The notes below the pieces were generated by a model. It was given only the letters and a program-made list of their open reading frames with translations. It did not search any database and was not told the origin of the DNA. The translations under genes and the position numbers were made by a program. DNA of 64,000 bases from contig CANCFT010000003.1 in NCBI GenBank assembly GCA_947377285.1, forward strand, positions 62,001 through 126,000, given 5' to 3'. Below are positions 51,755-61,420 of the stretch, in pieces; position 1 is the first letter of the stretch, and every line of letters begins with the position of its first letter. The stretch comes from Bacteriovoracaceae bacterium (GTDB lineage: Bacteria; Bdellovibrionota; Bacteriovoracia; Bacteriovoracales; Bacteriovoracaceae).

Positions 51755-52645
51755 TTAAGGATGCATTCCGTTCGTATTGATAGATTCAATATTGGGAATT
51801 AAATTTAGCAAAACTTCTTCAGGTAAGACTTCTGCATTATTTTTAACTTCATTTGAATTTTCTTTTGACTTACCCTTGAAGCGCTCTTTTAAAATGAGTT
51901 CTTTTGCTAAAGCCAAATAAGCCTCGCTACCTTTTGATTCGATATCATAAAGAATAATTGGTTTACCAAATGAAGGACATTCCGCTAGCTTTACATTTCT
52001 CGGTATTATAGTTTCAAAAACAACATCGCCAAAATGTGTTTTAATTTCGTTGGCAACTTGTTTATGTAGACCCGAACGAGAATCATACATAGTTAACAAA
52101 ATTCCATCTAATTCTAAATCTGGATTTAGAGAAGATCTAATGAGTTTTACTGTATTTAATAATTGAGCTAAACCTTCCATTGCTAAAAATTCTGTTTGCA
52201 TTGGAACAATATAAGAATGAGCTGCATTTAATGCATTCACAGTTAACAGTCCCAAAGATGGCGGGCAATCGATAATGATATAATCATAATCTTTTTCAAT
52301 TGCCTTAAAGGCATTTTTTAATTTTGATTCGCGAGCAAACAAACTCACCAATTCTATTTCTGCCCCTGATAAATTATTATCTGACGGACAAATATCAAAA
52401 TATGGAAGTTCTGATTCATAAATAGCTTCTTTTAATCCTATTTGACCAATTAGTGCATGGTAAATATTTTTACCAGCAAATTTATCTTTAGAGAGTCCAA
52501 TACTAATACTTCCGTTACCCTGTGGATCCAGGTCTATTAGTAGAGTCTTTTTCTCGGCTACTGCTAGACACGCTGCCAAATTTACAGAAGAAGTTGTTTT
52601 ACCAACGCCACCCTTTTGGTTCATCATCGCAATAATTTTAGCCAT
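51755..52645 (-). CDS. parA: chromosome partitioning ATPase ParA/Soj
   Basis: MNQKGGVGKTTSSVNLAACLA, DLDPQGNGS, DCPPSLGLLT. Confidence 0.96.
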   Translation of the reverse strand: MAKIIAMMNQKGGVGKTTSSVNLAACLAVAEKKTLLIDLDPQGNGSISIGLSKDKFAGKNIYHALIGQIGLKEAIYESELPYFDICPSDNNLSGAEIELVSLFARESKLKNAFKAIEKDYDYIIIDCPPSLGLLTVNALNAAHSYIVPMQTEFLAMEGLAQLLNTVKLIRSSLNPDLELDGILLTMYDSRSGLHKQVANEIKTHFGDVVFETIIPRNVKLAECPSFGKPIILYDIESKGSEAYLALAKELILKERFKGKSKENSNEVKNNAEVLPEEVLLNLIPNIESINTNGMHP

Positions 52646-52697
52646 TTAAGTTTCCTTTTTTACTTTTATTATTGTCTATTTATACCGTTTTATTTTT

Positions 52698-53336
52698 TTA
52701 AAGTAACTCAGAAAATTTATTAATTTTTTCCGTCTGCATTGTTCCACGTAGAACTTTTCTGTTTTTGAAACCTAATAGCAGTCGTCCCTCTGTTCCAGAC
52801 ACATCATAAGATTTCTCTTCAATTAATTCCCAATTACTCTCAAGCATATCTTCTATATCTTCTAATTCATAAAAATTTGGGCCTTTATAAAAAAAGACAT
52901 AGAGAGTTTTATTGGTTCTTAACAAAGGAAGATATTCTGAAACTTTGCCCACTGCTTTAAAAGTTAAAACTGCATCAACATCAAAATCAATAGTCTCTAA
53001 TCTCTGATGCTTTAATTTGACATTTTTTAATCCTAAACTATTTGCAATTTTTTGTACCGCTTGTACTTTTTTTGCTCTGGCGTCAAAACCAATAAATTTT
53101 TTATCAGGATTTGCGAAAGCTAATGGAAGAATGGGAAATCCACCACCAAAACCAACATCAACTAAAAGCTTTGTCGACTCCAGTGCATTTTTAAAAACCT
53201 TGCTTTCGGTTAGTGGAAGAATTGAATCAATGATTTGTTTTTGATAAAACTCTTCAGGACTTTCAATTCTTGTTAAATTAATACCGGCAAATTCACCAGT
53301 TAATAGATTTAGGTAGTTTTGGCTAAATTCTTTCAT
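52698..53336 (-). CDS. rsmG: 16S rRNA (guanine(527)-N7)-methyltransferase
   Basis: DVGFGGGFPILPLAFANPDKKFIGFDARAKKVQAVQ; genomic position. Confidence 0.93.
   Translation of the reverse strand: MKEFSQNYLNLLTGEFAGINLTRIESPEEFYQKQIIDSILPLTESKVFKNALESTKLLVDVGFGGGFPILPLAFANPDKKFIGFDARAKKVQAVQKIANSLGLKNVKLKHQRLETIDFDVDAVLTFKAVGKVSEYLPLLRTNKTLYVFFYKGPNFYELEDIEDMLESNWELIEEKSYDVSGTEGRLLLGFKNRKVLRGTMQTEKINKFSELL
52740..52755. promoter_or_regulatory. parS-like site TGTTCCACGTAGAACT
   Basis: Near-palindrome close to TGTTCCACGTGGAACA, within 3' end of rsmG. Confidence 0.7.
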
Positions 53337-55189
53337 TAAATTATGTTTCCGGCCACGTAGGCTAAGGTAGCGGGTCTAATTCCTTCAATTCTCTGCAATT
53401 GGGCAAAAGTTTCAGGTTTTATGGTTTTTATTCTTAATTTACATTCAAATGATATATTTTTAGAATCAGATAAAATTTGCCAATTGAGCTTCTTCGCCCC
53501 TAACCTATTTATTTTTTCTGACTCAATAACAGCACGGTCGATATAGCCTTCATATTTTACGGCAATTGCGACTGTTCGAATAACATCATAAGAAAAATTG
53601 ATTCCCAATCTTTTGGTTTCATCACCAAGAACTACAACAGGATTATTTTCTGGTCTTTTTAACAGTTCCTTAAAGCTAATGTTAATTTCAAGCGGTCCAT
53701 AATTCATTTTTTGAAAATATTCTTTCATTTTTGGCGAGGTATAAATCATGGTCGAGTCCACCAACCTTGAAAGCAAGTCTACTTCAACAAGAAATTCTTC
53801 TTGATAGCTATCTATTGGTGAATTTAAACCAAGAATTTGTCGATATTTATTAATTCTTAAAATTGTATTATCTTCTCTAACATATAATCTATTTTCTGAG
53901 CGTGCAGTAAACAGCCTGTATGGCTCATCTCGCTTATTTGAAACCAAATCCTCTACCATGACCCCAATATAGGAATCATTTCTGTCTAAAATTAACTCAT
54001 TTTTGCCCAATACAGACAAGCTAGCATTAATTCCGGCCATAATTCCTTGCCCTGCTGCTTCTTCGTAACCCGAGGTACCACAAACCTGACCAGCGAAATA
54101 TAATCCTGGAATAGATACATATTCAAGTGCTCTCGACAATTGAGATGTATCAATAACATCATACTCAACTGCGTACCCATGAATGAGAATTTTTGCATTT
54201 TCAAGTCCTGAAATGGTCTGAATAAAGCTTTCTTGGACATCTTTTGGTAAGGAAGTTGAAATACCATTGGGATAAATTGTTTCCAATTCTAAACCCTCTG
54301 GCTCTATAAAGACATGATGTATATCTTTATCTACATATCTGAAGGCTTTATCTTCTATACTTGGACAATATCTAGGACCAATACCTTTGATTTGACCATT
54401 AAATATAGGTGATCGCTCTTTATTGGCCCTTATAATAGTTAGTGTTTTCTCATTTGTTCGAGTTAAATAACAAGAAACCTGCTTAGACTCTCTGGAAAAA
54501 GGCAAATTTAGCGAATGAAAATTTCTTGTCTCGCTATCGCTAAGTTGTGGATCCATTTTCGAATAATCAATTGTATTTTTATCAAGTCGTGGTGGAGTTC
54601 CAGTTTTAAATCTATTTGGCTCTGTTTTAATTTCCTTAAATAAGTCATTCAAACCTAAAGAATTTGCGCAATCAACTCTTCCGCCAGGTTTTTGCTCTTC
54701 TCCTGTGTGTAGTTTTCCATTTAAAAATGTACCAGTTGTAACTATAACTTTTTTTGCAAAATATATATTTGAAGTGGAAGTTTGGACAATAAAGGCATCA
54801 TCATTCTTTGAAACATTTGAAACCATTTCTCTAATGATCACAATATTATTTTTTTGAGATAAAATCTCTTCAGCATATTTTGAGTACAAGTCTTTATCAA
54901 TTTGAACCCTGGTTGACTGAACAGCGAAACCTTTTGACTCATTTAATGTTCTGAATTGTATTCCTGCTTTATCAGCAAGAATTCCCATTAAGCCACCTAG
55001 CGCATCTATTTCTCTAACAACTTGTCCCTTTCCTACTCCCCCGATTGCCGGGTTACATGGAGCTGAAGCCAAGGAAGAGTTTGGAGAAGAGAGAATCGCC
55101 ACACTTAAATTAAACTGAGATGAGATCCAAGCTGCTTCAGTTCCAGCATGACCGCCACCAATAATTAAAACATCAAAAAAGTTTTTCAT
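53336..55189 (-). CDS. mnmG: tRNA uridine 5-carboxymethylaminomethyl modification enzyme MnmG
   Basis: DVLIIGGGHAGTEAAWI, CNPAIGGVGKGQVVREIDALGG, KTGTPPRL. Confidence 0.97.
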   Translation of the reverse strand: MKNFFDVLIIGGGHAGTEAAWISSQFNLSVAILSSPNSSLASAPCNPAIGGVGKGQVVREIDALGGLMGILADKAGIQFRTLNESKGFAVQSTRVQIDKDLYSKYAEEILSQKNNIVIIREMVSNVSKNDDAFIVQTSTSNIYFAKKVIVTTGTFLNGKLHTGEEQKPGGRVDCANSLGLNDLFKEIKTEPNRFKTGTPPRLDKNTIDYSKMDPQLSDSETRNFHSLNLPFSRESKQVSCYLTRTNEKTLTIIRANKERSPIFNGQIKGIGPRYCPSIEDKAFRYVDKDIHHVFIEPEGLELETIYPNGISTSLPKDVQESFIQTISGLENAKILIHGYAVEYDVIDTSQLSRALEYVSIPGLYFAGQVCGTSGYEEAAGQGIMAGINASLSVLGKNELILDRNDSYIGVMVEDLVSNKRDEPYRLFTARSENRLYVREDNTILRINKYRQILGLNSPIDSYQEEFLVEVDLLSRLVDSTMIYTSPKMKEYFQKMNYGPLEINISFKELLKRPENNPVVVLGDETKRLGINFSYDVIRTVAIAVKYEGYIDRAVIESEKINRLGAKKLNWQILSDSKNISFECKLRIKTIKPETFAQLQRIEGIRPATLAYVAGNII

Positions 55190-55191
55190 TT

Positions 55192-55207
55192 TGTTCCACG
55201 TAGAACA
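55192..55207. promoter_or_regulatory. parS-like site TGTTCCACGTAGAACA
   Basis: Same 15-mer as the rsmG site; in the mnmE-mnmG intergenic region. Confidence 0.75.
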
Positions 55208-55250
55208 TTGTTAATTAGAAAACATAAGTAATATAAAAATTCAAAAAAGA

Positions 55251-56807
55251 CTATTTCCCTATGCAAAAATTAGAAAATATTGAATTTAATACATCATCAG
55301 GTGAGACAACGCCTATTAATTCACTTAGGTAATAACCTAAGATATTAACCTCAGACGATATAATCGCCACATCATCTAAGATGCTGATTTCACATGTTAA
55401 CCCAAGTGCTTTTAAGTGAATTTTATTTAATACCGACCTATGGCGCTCAAGTAAAATCGGTGAATTAGAAGTGTGATTTTTAAATTTTTGAGACAGTAAT
55501 TTCTTAACGGCCGGTTCTATAGGACCAGAATTTTGAACTGGTTCTATAGGACCAGAATTTTGAACTGGTTCTATAAGACCAAGATTATGAACTGGTTCTA
55601 TAGGACCAAGATTATGAACTGGTTCTATAGGACCAAGATTTTGAACTGGTTCTATAGGACCAAGATTTTGAAGTGGTTCTATAGGACCAAGATTTTGAAC
55701 TGGTTCTATAGAACCACTTTTAAAACTCGCTGCAATTATATTTTCAAAAGATAAATTTGATAAATCTAAATGTAAAATTTCATTGGTAAAATCTGATTTA
55801 TCAGCATGAGAAATAATTAACAAATCAAAATGAATTCCTTGAAGTTTTTTAAGATAAAGAGGATTTGATTCAAATGGATTAATAATTAAAATTTTAAAAA
55901 AAGCTTTTTTAATGAGATCAAAAGCTCTTTCAATTCCAATATTTTCTATGGGATCAAGAGAATCACGAATACCGGCCGTATCAATTAAATGATAATTGGT
56001 CCTATCAATTTGAATGACTTCTGAAACATAATCTCTTGTCGTACCAGCTATTGGAGAAACAATGGATCTATTGTGTTTAACTAATAAATTAAAAAGAGAG
56101 CTCTTTCCCGCATTAGTTTGACCTACTAGGACCAAGTCGGGAGATAGTAGTGAAGAAATACTCCCTTGAGTACGCGAATGCAGAGAATCTAAAATAGTAA
56201 AAAACAAATCAAAAGAACTTTTGAGCAAATTCTTAGTTTCGCTCTCCCCTACATCTTCTGAAAAATCAATTGAAATTTCTACAGCACTTTTTAATTTTAA
56301 ATAACTTTCATAGAGTCTGAGATATTGAGAATGAAGATCACCTTGTAAAACATCAAGCCCCTGAGAAAGCATTAAATTTGAATTTGCATTTAATAGCATA
56401 TCCAAACCTTCAACTTGAGATAAGGTCAATTTCTTATTTTTTAATGCCCGAAAAGTAAATTCTCCAGGATGAGCTGAACGAAAATCAGCTTTTTCAATAA
56501 AAAGTTCTAAAATGTTTTGAATATTGAGTAAATTACCGTGTACAGAAATTTCTAAAACGTTTTCCCCTGTATAACTCTCTCCTTTGGGAAAAAATACCAT
56601 CAAACAATTATCCAAAACTAAATTATTGTTAAGTATATTTGTGAGATGAGAATATCGAGGTTTAATTTTTAATAGCGAATAAGAGAAAAAAGGCTGAAGA
56701 GATATTAATGAGTCGAAACCAGAGAGCCTAATCAATGCTATTGCAGTATTGGAAAGAGATCCAGTACTGCATGCAATGATTGGGTGATCGTCAGTATAAA
56801 AATTCAT
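55251..56807 (-). CDS. mnmE: tRNA modification GTPase MnmE with internal 9-aa tandem repeats
   Basis: VGQTNAGKSSLFNLL, AGTTRDYVSE, DTAGIRDS, C-terminal CIGK. Confidence 0.95.
   Translation of the reverse strand: MNFYTDDHPIIACSTGSLSNTAIALIRLSGFDSLISLQPFFSYSLLKIKPRYSHLTNILNNNLVLDNCLMVFFPKGESYTGENVLEISVHGNLLNIQNILELFIEKADFRSAHPGEFTFRALKNKKLTLSQVEGLDMLLNANSNLMLSQGLDVLQGDLHSQYLRLYESYLKLKSAVEISIDFSEDVGESETKNLLKSSFDLFFTILDSLHSRTQGSISSLLSPDLVLVGQTNAGKSSLFNLLVKHNRSIVSPIAGTTRDYVSEVIQIDRTNYHLIDTAGIRDSLDPIENIGIERAFDLIKKAFFKILIINPFESNPLYLKKLQGIHFDLLIISHADKSDFTNEILHLDLSNLSFENIIAASFKSGSIEPVQNLGPIEPLQNLGPIEPVQNLGPIEPVHNLGPIEPVHNLGLIEPVQNSGPIEPVQNSGPIEPAVKKLLSQKFKNHTSNSPILLERHRSVLNKIHLKALGLTCEISILDDVAIISSEVNILGYYLSELIGVVSPDDVLNSIFSNFCIGK
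55513..55710. repeat. 27-bp tandem repeat (7 copies plus partial 8th), in frame in mnmE
   Basis: Unit ggttctataggaccaagattttgaact; encodes IEPVQNLGP on minus strand. Confidence 0.97.
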
Positions 56808-56822
56808 AAAAAATCATTTTAA

Positions 56823-58310
56823 TTAATCGGCCATTTTATAAACAATGGTCTGTTGTAAAATACCAACAACAGTAGAAACAAAAATATAGAGAACTAATCC
56901 GGCCGGTAAACTTTTCATAATAAATGCAAAAACCACAGGCATAAACATCATTATTTTTTGTTGAGTAGGATCAACTGTCGTTTGTGGAGTTAATTTTTGT
57001 TGAGCAAGCATTGCAAGCCCCATAAGAATTGGTAGTACATAAAATGGATCGTGAATACTTAAATCGTGAATCCATCCATAAAAAGGAGCTCCAACTAACT
57101 CAACAGCACTATAAAGAACACGATAAATGGCAAAGAAAAACGGCATTTGAAGTATTAGCGGAAGGCAACCACTTAATGGATTTGCACCAGCTTTTTTAAA
57201 AAGATCCATAGTCTCTTTTTGCATTTTTTGAGGTTCATCTTTATATTTTTCTTTAATTTTTTGAAGTTCTGGTTGGATAACTTGCATCTTCTTCATACTC
57301 TTAAAAGACTTATATTGAAGAGGAAAAGTAATTAAACGAATTAAAATTGTTAGAAGAATAATAGCAATTCCATAATTAGGAATATATTTATAAATAAACT
57401 GTAAACCTCTCAGAATTGGTACAGCTAATACTGCAAAAAATCCAAAATCTACAGCTAGGTGAAGGTTATCTCCAAGGCCGATAAGAGTATCGTAATTCTT
57501 TTTAGTAAAGACTAAATCAGCTGAAATTGTTTTTGAAGCAGTTGGAACATCTACGATTAGCTGACCAGCAATTGTCGTTTTATATTTAACTGGGGCTTTT
57601 TCTTTTAAAATTAAACCGAATAAATGGTAATTGAAATCAACACCAAACCATTTAAGTGTTCCATCTTCTTCTTTGTCTTTACCAACGGCAATATGCTTAA
57701 CATCAGTGCCAAAAAGAGCAAATTGTCTAACTTGACCATTGTCTAATTTCTTTTCTTTTGCATCAAAAACAAAGCGAAATTTATAGGCTTTATCTGAAGA
57801 AAGATTAAAACTTAAACGGCCATTTTCTTGAATAAAAGCATTAAATGTAACGCCGTAGTTAAGATTTTTACCAACTAATTTATTTGAACCTGTTTGCTCC
57901 ATTTGGAAAAATAAATCCAATGGACCATAGTCAGTTATAACTTGAATTTTTAGGGGTAAAGAAACATCAGTCAAAGAATTAAAGCTAAATACTGAATTTG
58001 GATTTTTCATTTCAACTATAGAAAGATCATTGTTGATTTTGAATTCAAAACCATTATTGACAAGTGTATTCGAAGTAATGGTTAAAGGAAGATTCCCAGA
58101 AGCTGTAGTGCCAGCAGATATTGTTGCAGTTGAATTTGTACTCTCTGCATTTTTATTAACTTGATTATTAGTCGCCGCTATTTCATCTTTTGTGATTGTT
58201 TTATTAATAACAGGAACATTTTTAGGAGCAAAAAAGTATTGCCACCCAAATAAAACAACTCCCGAGAGAAGAACGGCTATAAATGCACGTTTTTGATCTG
58301 AATTTAACAT
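56823..58310 (-). CDS. yidC: membrane protein insertase YidC
   Basis: MLNSDQKRAFIAVLLSGVVLFGWQYFF, QPELQKIKEKYKDEPQKMQKETMDLFKKAGANPLSGCLP. Confidence 0.97.
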   Translation of the reverse strand: MLNSDQKRAFIAVLLSGVVLFGWQYFFAPKNVPVINKTITKDEIAATNNQVNKNAESTNSTATISAGTTASGNLPLTITSNTLVNNGFEFKINNDLSIVEMKNPNSVFSFNSLTDVSLPLKIQVITDYGPLDLFFQMEQTGSNKLVGKNLNYGVTFNAFIQENGRLSFNLSSDKAYKFRFVFDAKEKKLDNGQVRQFALFGTDVKHIAVGKDKEEDGTLKWFGVDFNYHLFGLILKEKAPVKYKTTIAGQLIVDVPTASKTISADLVFTKKNYDTLIGLGDNLHLAVDFGFFAVLAVPILRGLQFIYKYIPNYGIAIILLTILIRLITFPLQYKSFKSMKKMQVIQPELQKIKEKYKDEPQKMQKETMDLFKKAGANPLSGCLPLILQMPFFFAIYRVLYSAVELVGAPFYGWIHDLSIHDPFYVLPILMGLAMLAQQKLTPQTTVDPTQQKIMMFMPVVFAFIMKSLPAGLVLYIFVSTVVGILQQTIVYKMAD

Positions 58311-58327
58311 TAAAAAACTCCAAATAA

Positions 58328-58564
58328 TTATCGTTTCGGAACGGGATCATGCCCGCCTTCACAAAACGGATGACATCTCAATAGACGTCGACATGAATAC
58401 CATAATGCTTGAGGAATGGGAAACTGATCAAAACATTCTTTTGAATATTCTGAACACGTAGGATAAAAACGACAATTAGGACCTAATAAAGGAGAAATAA
58501 AATATTGATAAAATTTAATTGGTAAAATAAAAACTTTCTTCATAAATATTTTAAGTTTTATCAA
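58328..58564 (-). CDS. yidD: membrane protein insertion efficiency factor YidD
   Basis: PIKFYQYFISPLLGPNCRFYPTCSEYS...GGHDPVP. Confidence 0.95.
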   Translation of the reverse strand: MIKLKIFMKKVFILPIKFYQYFISPLLGPNCRFYPTCSEYSKECFDQFPIPQALWYSCRRLLRCHPFCEGGHDPVPKR

Positions 58565-58949
58565 TCATTGAAAGATTATGACGATCAACAAGAGATTTGA
58601 GATGAACAAAAAATTCACCTATATTAGTAACCAATAAATTCTCTTTAAATTCTTGGGTTTCATTAATAATATTGCGACTCCAAGAAACAACGAACAAAAT
58701 ATCGCTTCCTAGAAATTTATAATCAGATTGACGAAAATTTTCACGAATTATACGTTTAAGCCGATTGCGGTCATGAGATTTACCAATTTTTTTAGGTACA
58801 CTTAAACCAATACGAGTTTGATTGAACAGGTTTTTCTTATAATAGATTATTAATGTTGGCTTTTTAAATGAAAGCGAATCAATCTTTAGCTCAGAAAAAT
58901 CGTTGGCCGAAAGTAAGCGAAATTTTTTTTCAAACCGACTTTCGGCCAT
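58551..58949 (-). CDS. rnpA: ribonuclease P protein component
   Basis: KKIGKSHDRNRLKRIIRENFR; position between rpmH and yidD. Confidence 0.93.
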   Translation of the reverse strand: MAESRFEKKFRLLSANDFSELKIDSLSFKKPTLIIYYKKNLFNQTRIGLSVPKKIGKSHDRNRLKRIIRENFRQSDYKFLGSDILFVVSWSRNIINETQEFKENLLVTNIGEFFVHLKSLVDRHNLSMIDKT

Positions 58950-58955
58950 TAGCAA

Positions 58956-59108
58956 TTACTTAGTGCTTGAAGAAACCGTAAGTTTTGCTCTACCCTTAGC
59001 TCTTCTAGCTTTAATAACGTTCTTTCCGCCTGGACTAGCCATTCTTTTTAGGAATCCATGGATTCTAAGTCTTTTTAATTTTTTTGGTTGCCACGTTCTT
59101 TTGCTCAT
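58956..59108 (-). CDS. rpmH: 50S ribosomal protein L34
   Basis: Minus-strand [50 protein letters not shown], not in ORF track because short. Confidence 0.97.
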   Translation of the reverse strand: MSKRTWQPKKLKRLRIHGFLKRMASPGGKNVIKARRAKGRAKLTVSSSTK

Positions 59109-59296
59109 TCAGCTATCCTCTAAAACAACATTAAATAATTGGAGAGATACGATTATATTTTCTTTTGTGAAAGGTCAATGCTAAACAAGCCGCGTTACAT
59201 GTAAGAAAATGTGAAAATCTGTTTTGTTGCTAATAAGTTTTGGGCCATGTTACATCTTTTGTCTCTCTTTTTTGATAGACCGACGGAGCACTTACA

Positions 59297-60871
59297 ATGG
59301 CGCAAGATTTTCCATTTGATCATTTTCTTAAACTTAACAATAAAAACACATCACAAAATTCAATGGATTCATTTAACAACCAATTTAGAGACGAAAATAG
59401 TGCTAATCTTGAAAATCTAAACTCTCAAGCATTTCAAGATGAAGAGCTAAGTATCATAAATCAGGAGATTTTGAACCATTTAAAAACGGTTGTACCTGAA
59501 TTAAAATTTAAAACATATTTCGACAATAATCTTGAGCTAAAAAGCATCAATGAAACCATCGTACATTTTGAAGTCAAAACAGCCTTTATTAAAAAATCAG
59601 TAGAACTCTACTTAGAAGAAATTACCAAAGCTCTTTATAATGTCTTAGGAACTCAATATGAGGTCCAAATAATTAGTAAAGACCAAACAGATTACCAACT
59701 TGGTACAAGCCAAATAAACAAAAGTGCACAATCCTCAGGCAAATCATTTAACGATGTGAAATTCACTTTGGACCTAACGCCAACAAGAGACGATCTAGCC
59801 TCAAAAGCTCATGCTCAATATATTGAACACATGAATCCAAATCAATCTGGAATTATTATTGATAGATCAAAAACTTTTGATAACTTTATTGTCGGACCAA
59901 CAAATAATATGGCCCAAGCAGCTTCTAAAGCCGTAGCACAAAATCCAGGTAAAAATGGAAAGTATCCATCTTTATATATACATAGCAACTCAGGCCTTGG
60001 AAAAACTCACCTGCTTCACTCTGTAGCCAATGAAATAAATGAAAAACATCCTGGTCTAACAATTTGTCTAATTACTGCACGCGACTTTATGGATGAAATG
60101 ATTACTTTGATGAAAAACAATAGAATTAATGAATTCGTCAAAAAATACACTGAAAAAGTCGACGTCCTGATGATTGACGATATTCATGAGTTAAAAAATA
60201 AGGAAGGAACTCAAGACCAATTTTTTCATGTCTTTAATGAAATGCACAATAAAGGCAAACAACTTATTTTCACCTCTGATAAAAGACCAAAAGAAATCGA
60301 TGGAATTTCTGAAAGAATAAAAACTAGATTGCAATGGGGCTTGGTTGTAGACATTCAACCACCTGATCTAGAGACAAGAATAGCCATTTTAAGAAGAAAA
60401 ATGGAAGGACTTGACCTTTATGTCACAGAAGATGTTTTAACCTTGATAGCATCTAGAATTAAAACAAATATAAGAGAACTGGAAGGCTCACTGGTTAGGC
60501 TTAAAGCAGTAAGTGAGTTAATGAACGTCGAAATAGAAATAGATCTAGTTAGAGAGCAGCTAATGCTGCCTAATAGTGAGTCTGAAAAAGCTATCACTAT
60601 TGAACATGTGGCAAAAGCTACTGCTCAATATTTTAGAATTCCATTAGCAGACTTGAAATCAAAAGGAAGAAGCCAAGATATTACCAAAGCACGCCATATT
60701 GCGATGTACTTAGCTAGAAAAATAGCCAATGCCAAGCAACAAGAAATTGGTAGTTTTTTTGGTGGCAGGGATCATTCTTCAGTTATACATGCCGTAAGCA
60801 CAATCGCTGAAAAAGTAAAATTAGATTCGGCCCTATCTAAAGATATTAATTCAATCGAATCAAATCTCTAA
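59297..60871 (+). CDS. dnaA: chromosomal replication initiator DnaA
   Basis: LGKTHLLHSVANE, DVLMIDDIHELKNKEGTQ, DIQPPDLETRIAIL, ITKARHIAMYLARK, GGRDHSSVIHA. Confidence 0.97.
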   Translation: MAQDFPFDHFLKLNNKNTSQNSMDSFNNQFRDENSANLENLNSQAFQDEELSIINQEILNHLKTVVPELKFKTYFDNNLELKSINETIVHFEVKTAFIKKSVELYLEEITKALYNVLGTQYEVQIISKDQTDYQLGTSQINKSAQSSGKSFNDVKFTLDLTPTRDDLASKAHAQYIEHMNPNQSGIIIDRSKTFDNFIVGPTNNMAQAASKAVAQNPGKNGKYPSLYIHSNSGLGKTHLLHSVANEINEKHPGLTICLITARDFMDEMITLMKNNRINEFVKKYTEKVDVLMIDDIHELKNKEGTQDQFFHVFNEMHNKGKQLIFTSDKRPKEIDGISERIKTRLQWGLVVDIQPPDLETRIAILRRKMEGLDLYVTEDVLTLIASRIKTNIRELEGSLVRLKAVSELMNVEIEIDLVREQLMLPNSESEKAITIEHVAKATAQYFRIPLADLKSKGRSQDITKARHIAMYLARKIANAKQQEIGSFFGGRDHSSVIHAVSTIAEKVKLDSALSKDINSIESNL

Positions 60872-61420
60872 TCTCAAAAAAAAAGTTAATAAATCAAAGT
60901 TATTCACAAATTATCCACAATCACTTAACAGAGTTATCCACAAAAAATGGGGATAACTCTAAAAATTGAAAAAAATACAAAAAAGTTGATAAAAAATTAA
61001 TCTTGAAAAGTTTTCAACAAATAAATATCCACATTGTGAATAAGTTTGTGGATAAATTTTTAAAATAACGTAAAAAAAGAGCTCAAAAAAGCAATCTAAG
61101 AAGTTATGTGGAAAAGCTGTTAATAACATGTGGATTAAAATTATTTTTAACCTATTAAAATAGAATATGCGTTGAAAAATCTTAAATGTGGAAAAGTTAA
61201 TAGAATTAATTAAGGTAAATAAAAAGAATAAGTATTAGTAATTGCAGTACTTTTACTGTTTATCCACTTATCCACACTGTAATAAGAAAAGTATTAATAA
61301 TAATAAATAATATAAGGAAATAGGATGAATGACCTATTTGAGAAATACGAGACTCGATGAAGCTTGATTTCACTTTTATAAAAATGTAAAAAATATGTAT
61401 TAAATATATTGGAAATAAAA
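60872..61420. other. putative oriC (DnaA-box cluster, AT-rich)
   Basis: TTATTCACA 60900-60908; TTATCCACA 60911-60919, 60934-60942, 61268-61276; TGTGAATAA 61035-61043; TGTGGATAA 61047-61055. Confidence 0.85.

Noticed and set aside
55513-55710. CRISPR-like repeat array
   Set aside because: Units are directly adjacent with no spacers and encode an in-frame peptide repeat
55533-55754. Plus-strand ORF MNWFYRTRILNWFYKT... repeats
   Set aside because: Antisense reading of the mnmE 27-bp array; period divisible by 3 keeps it open by chance
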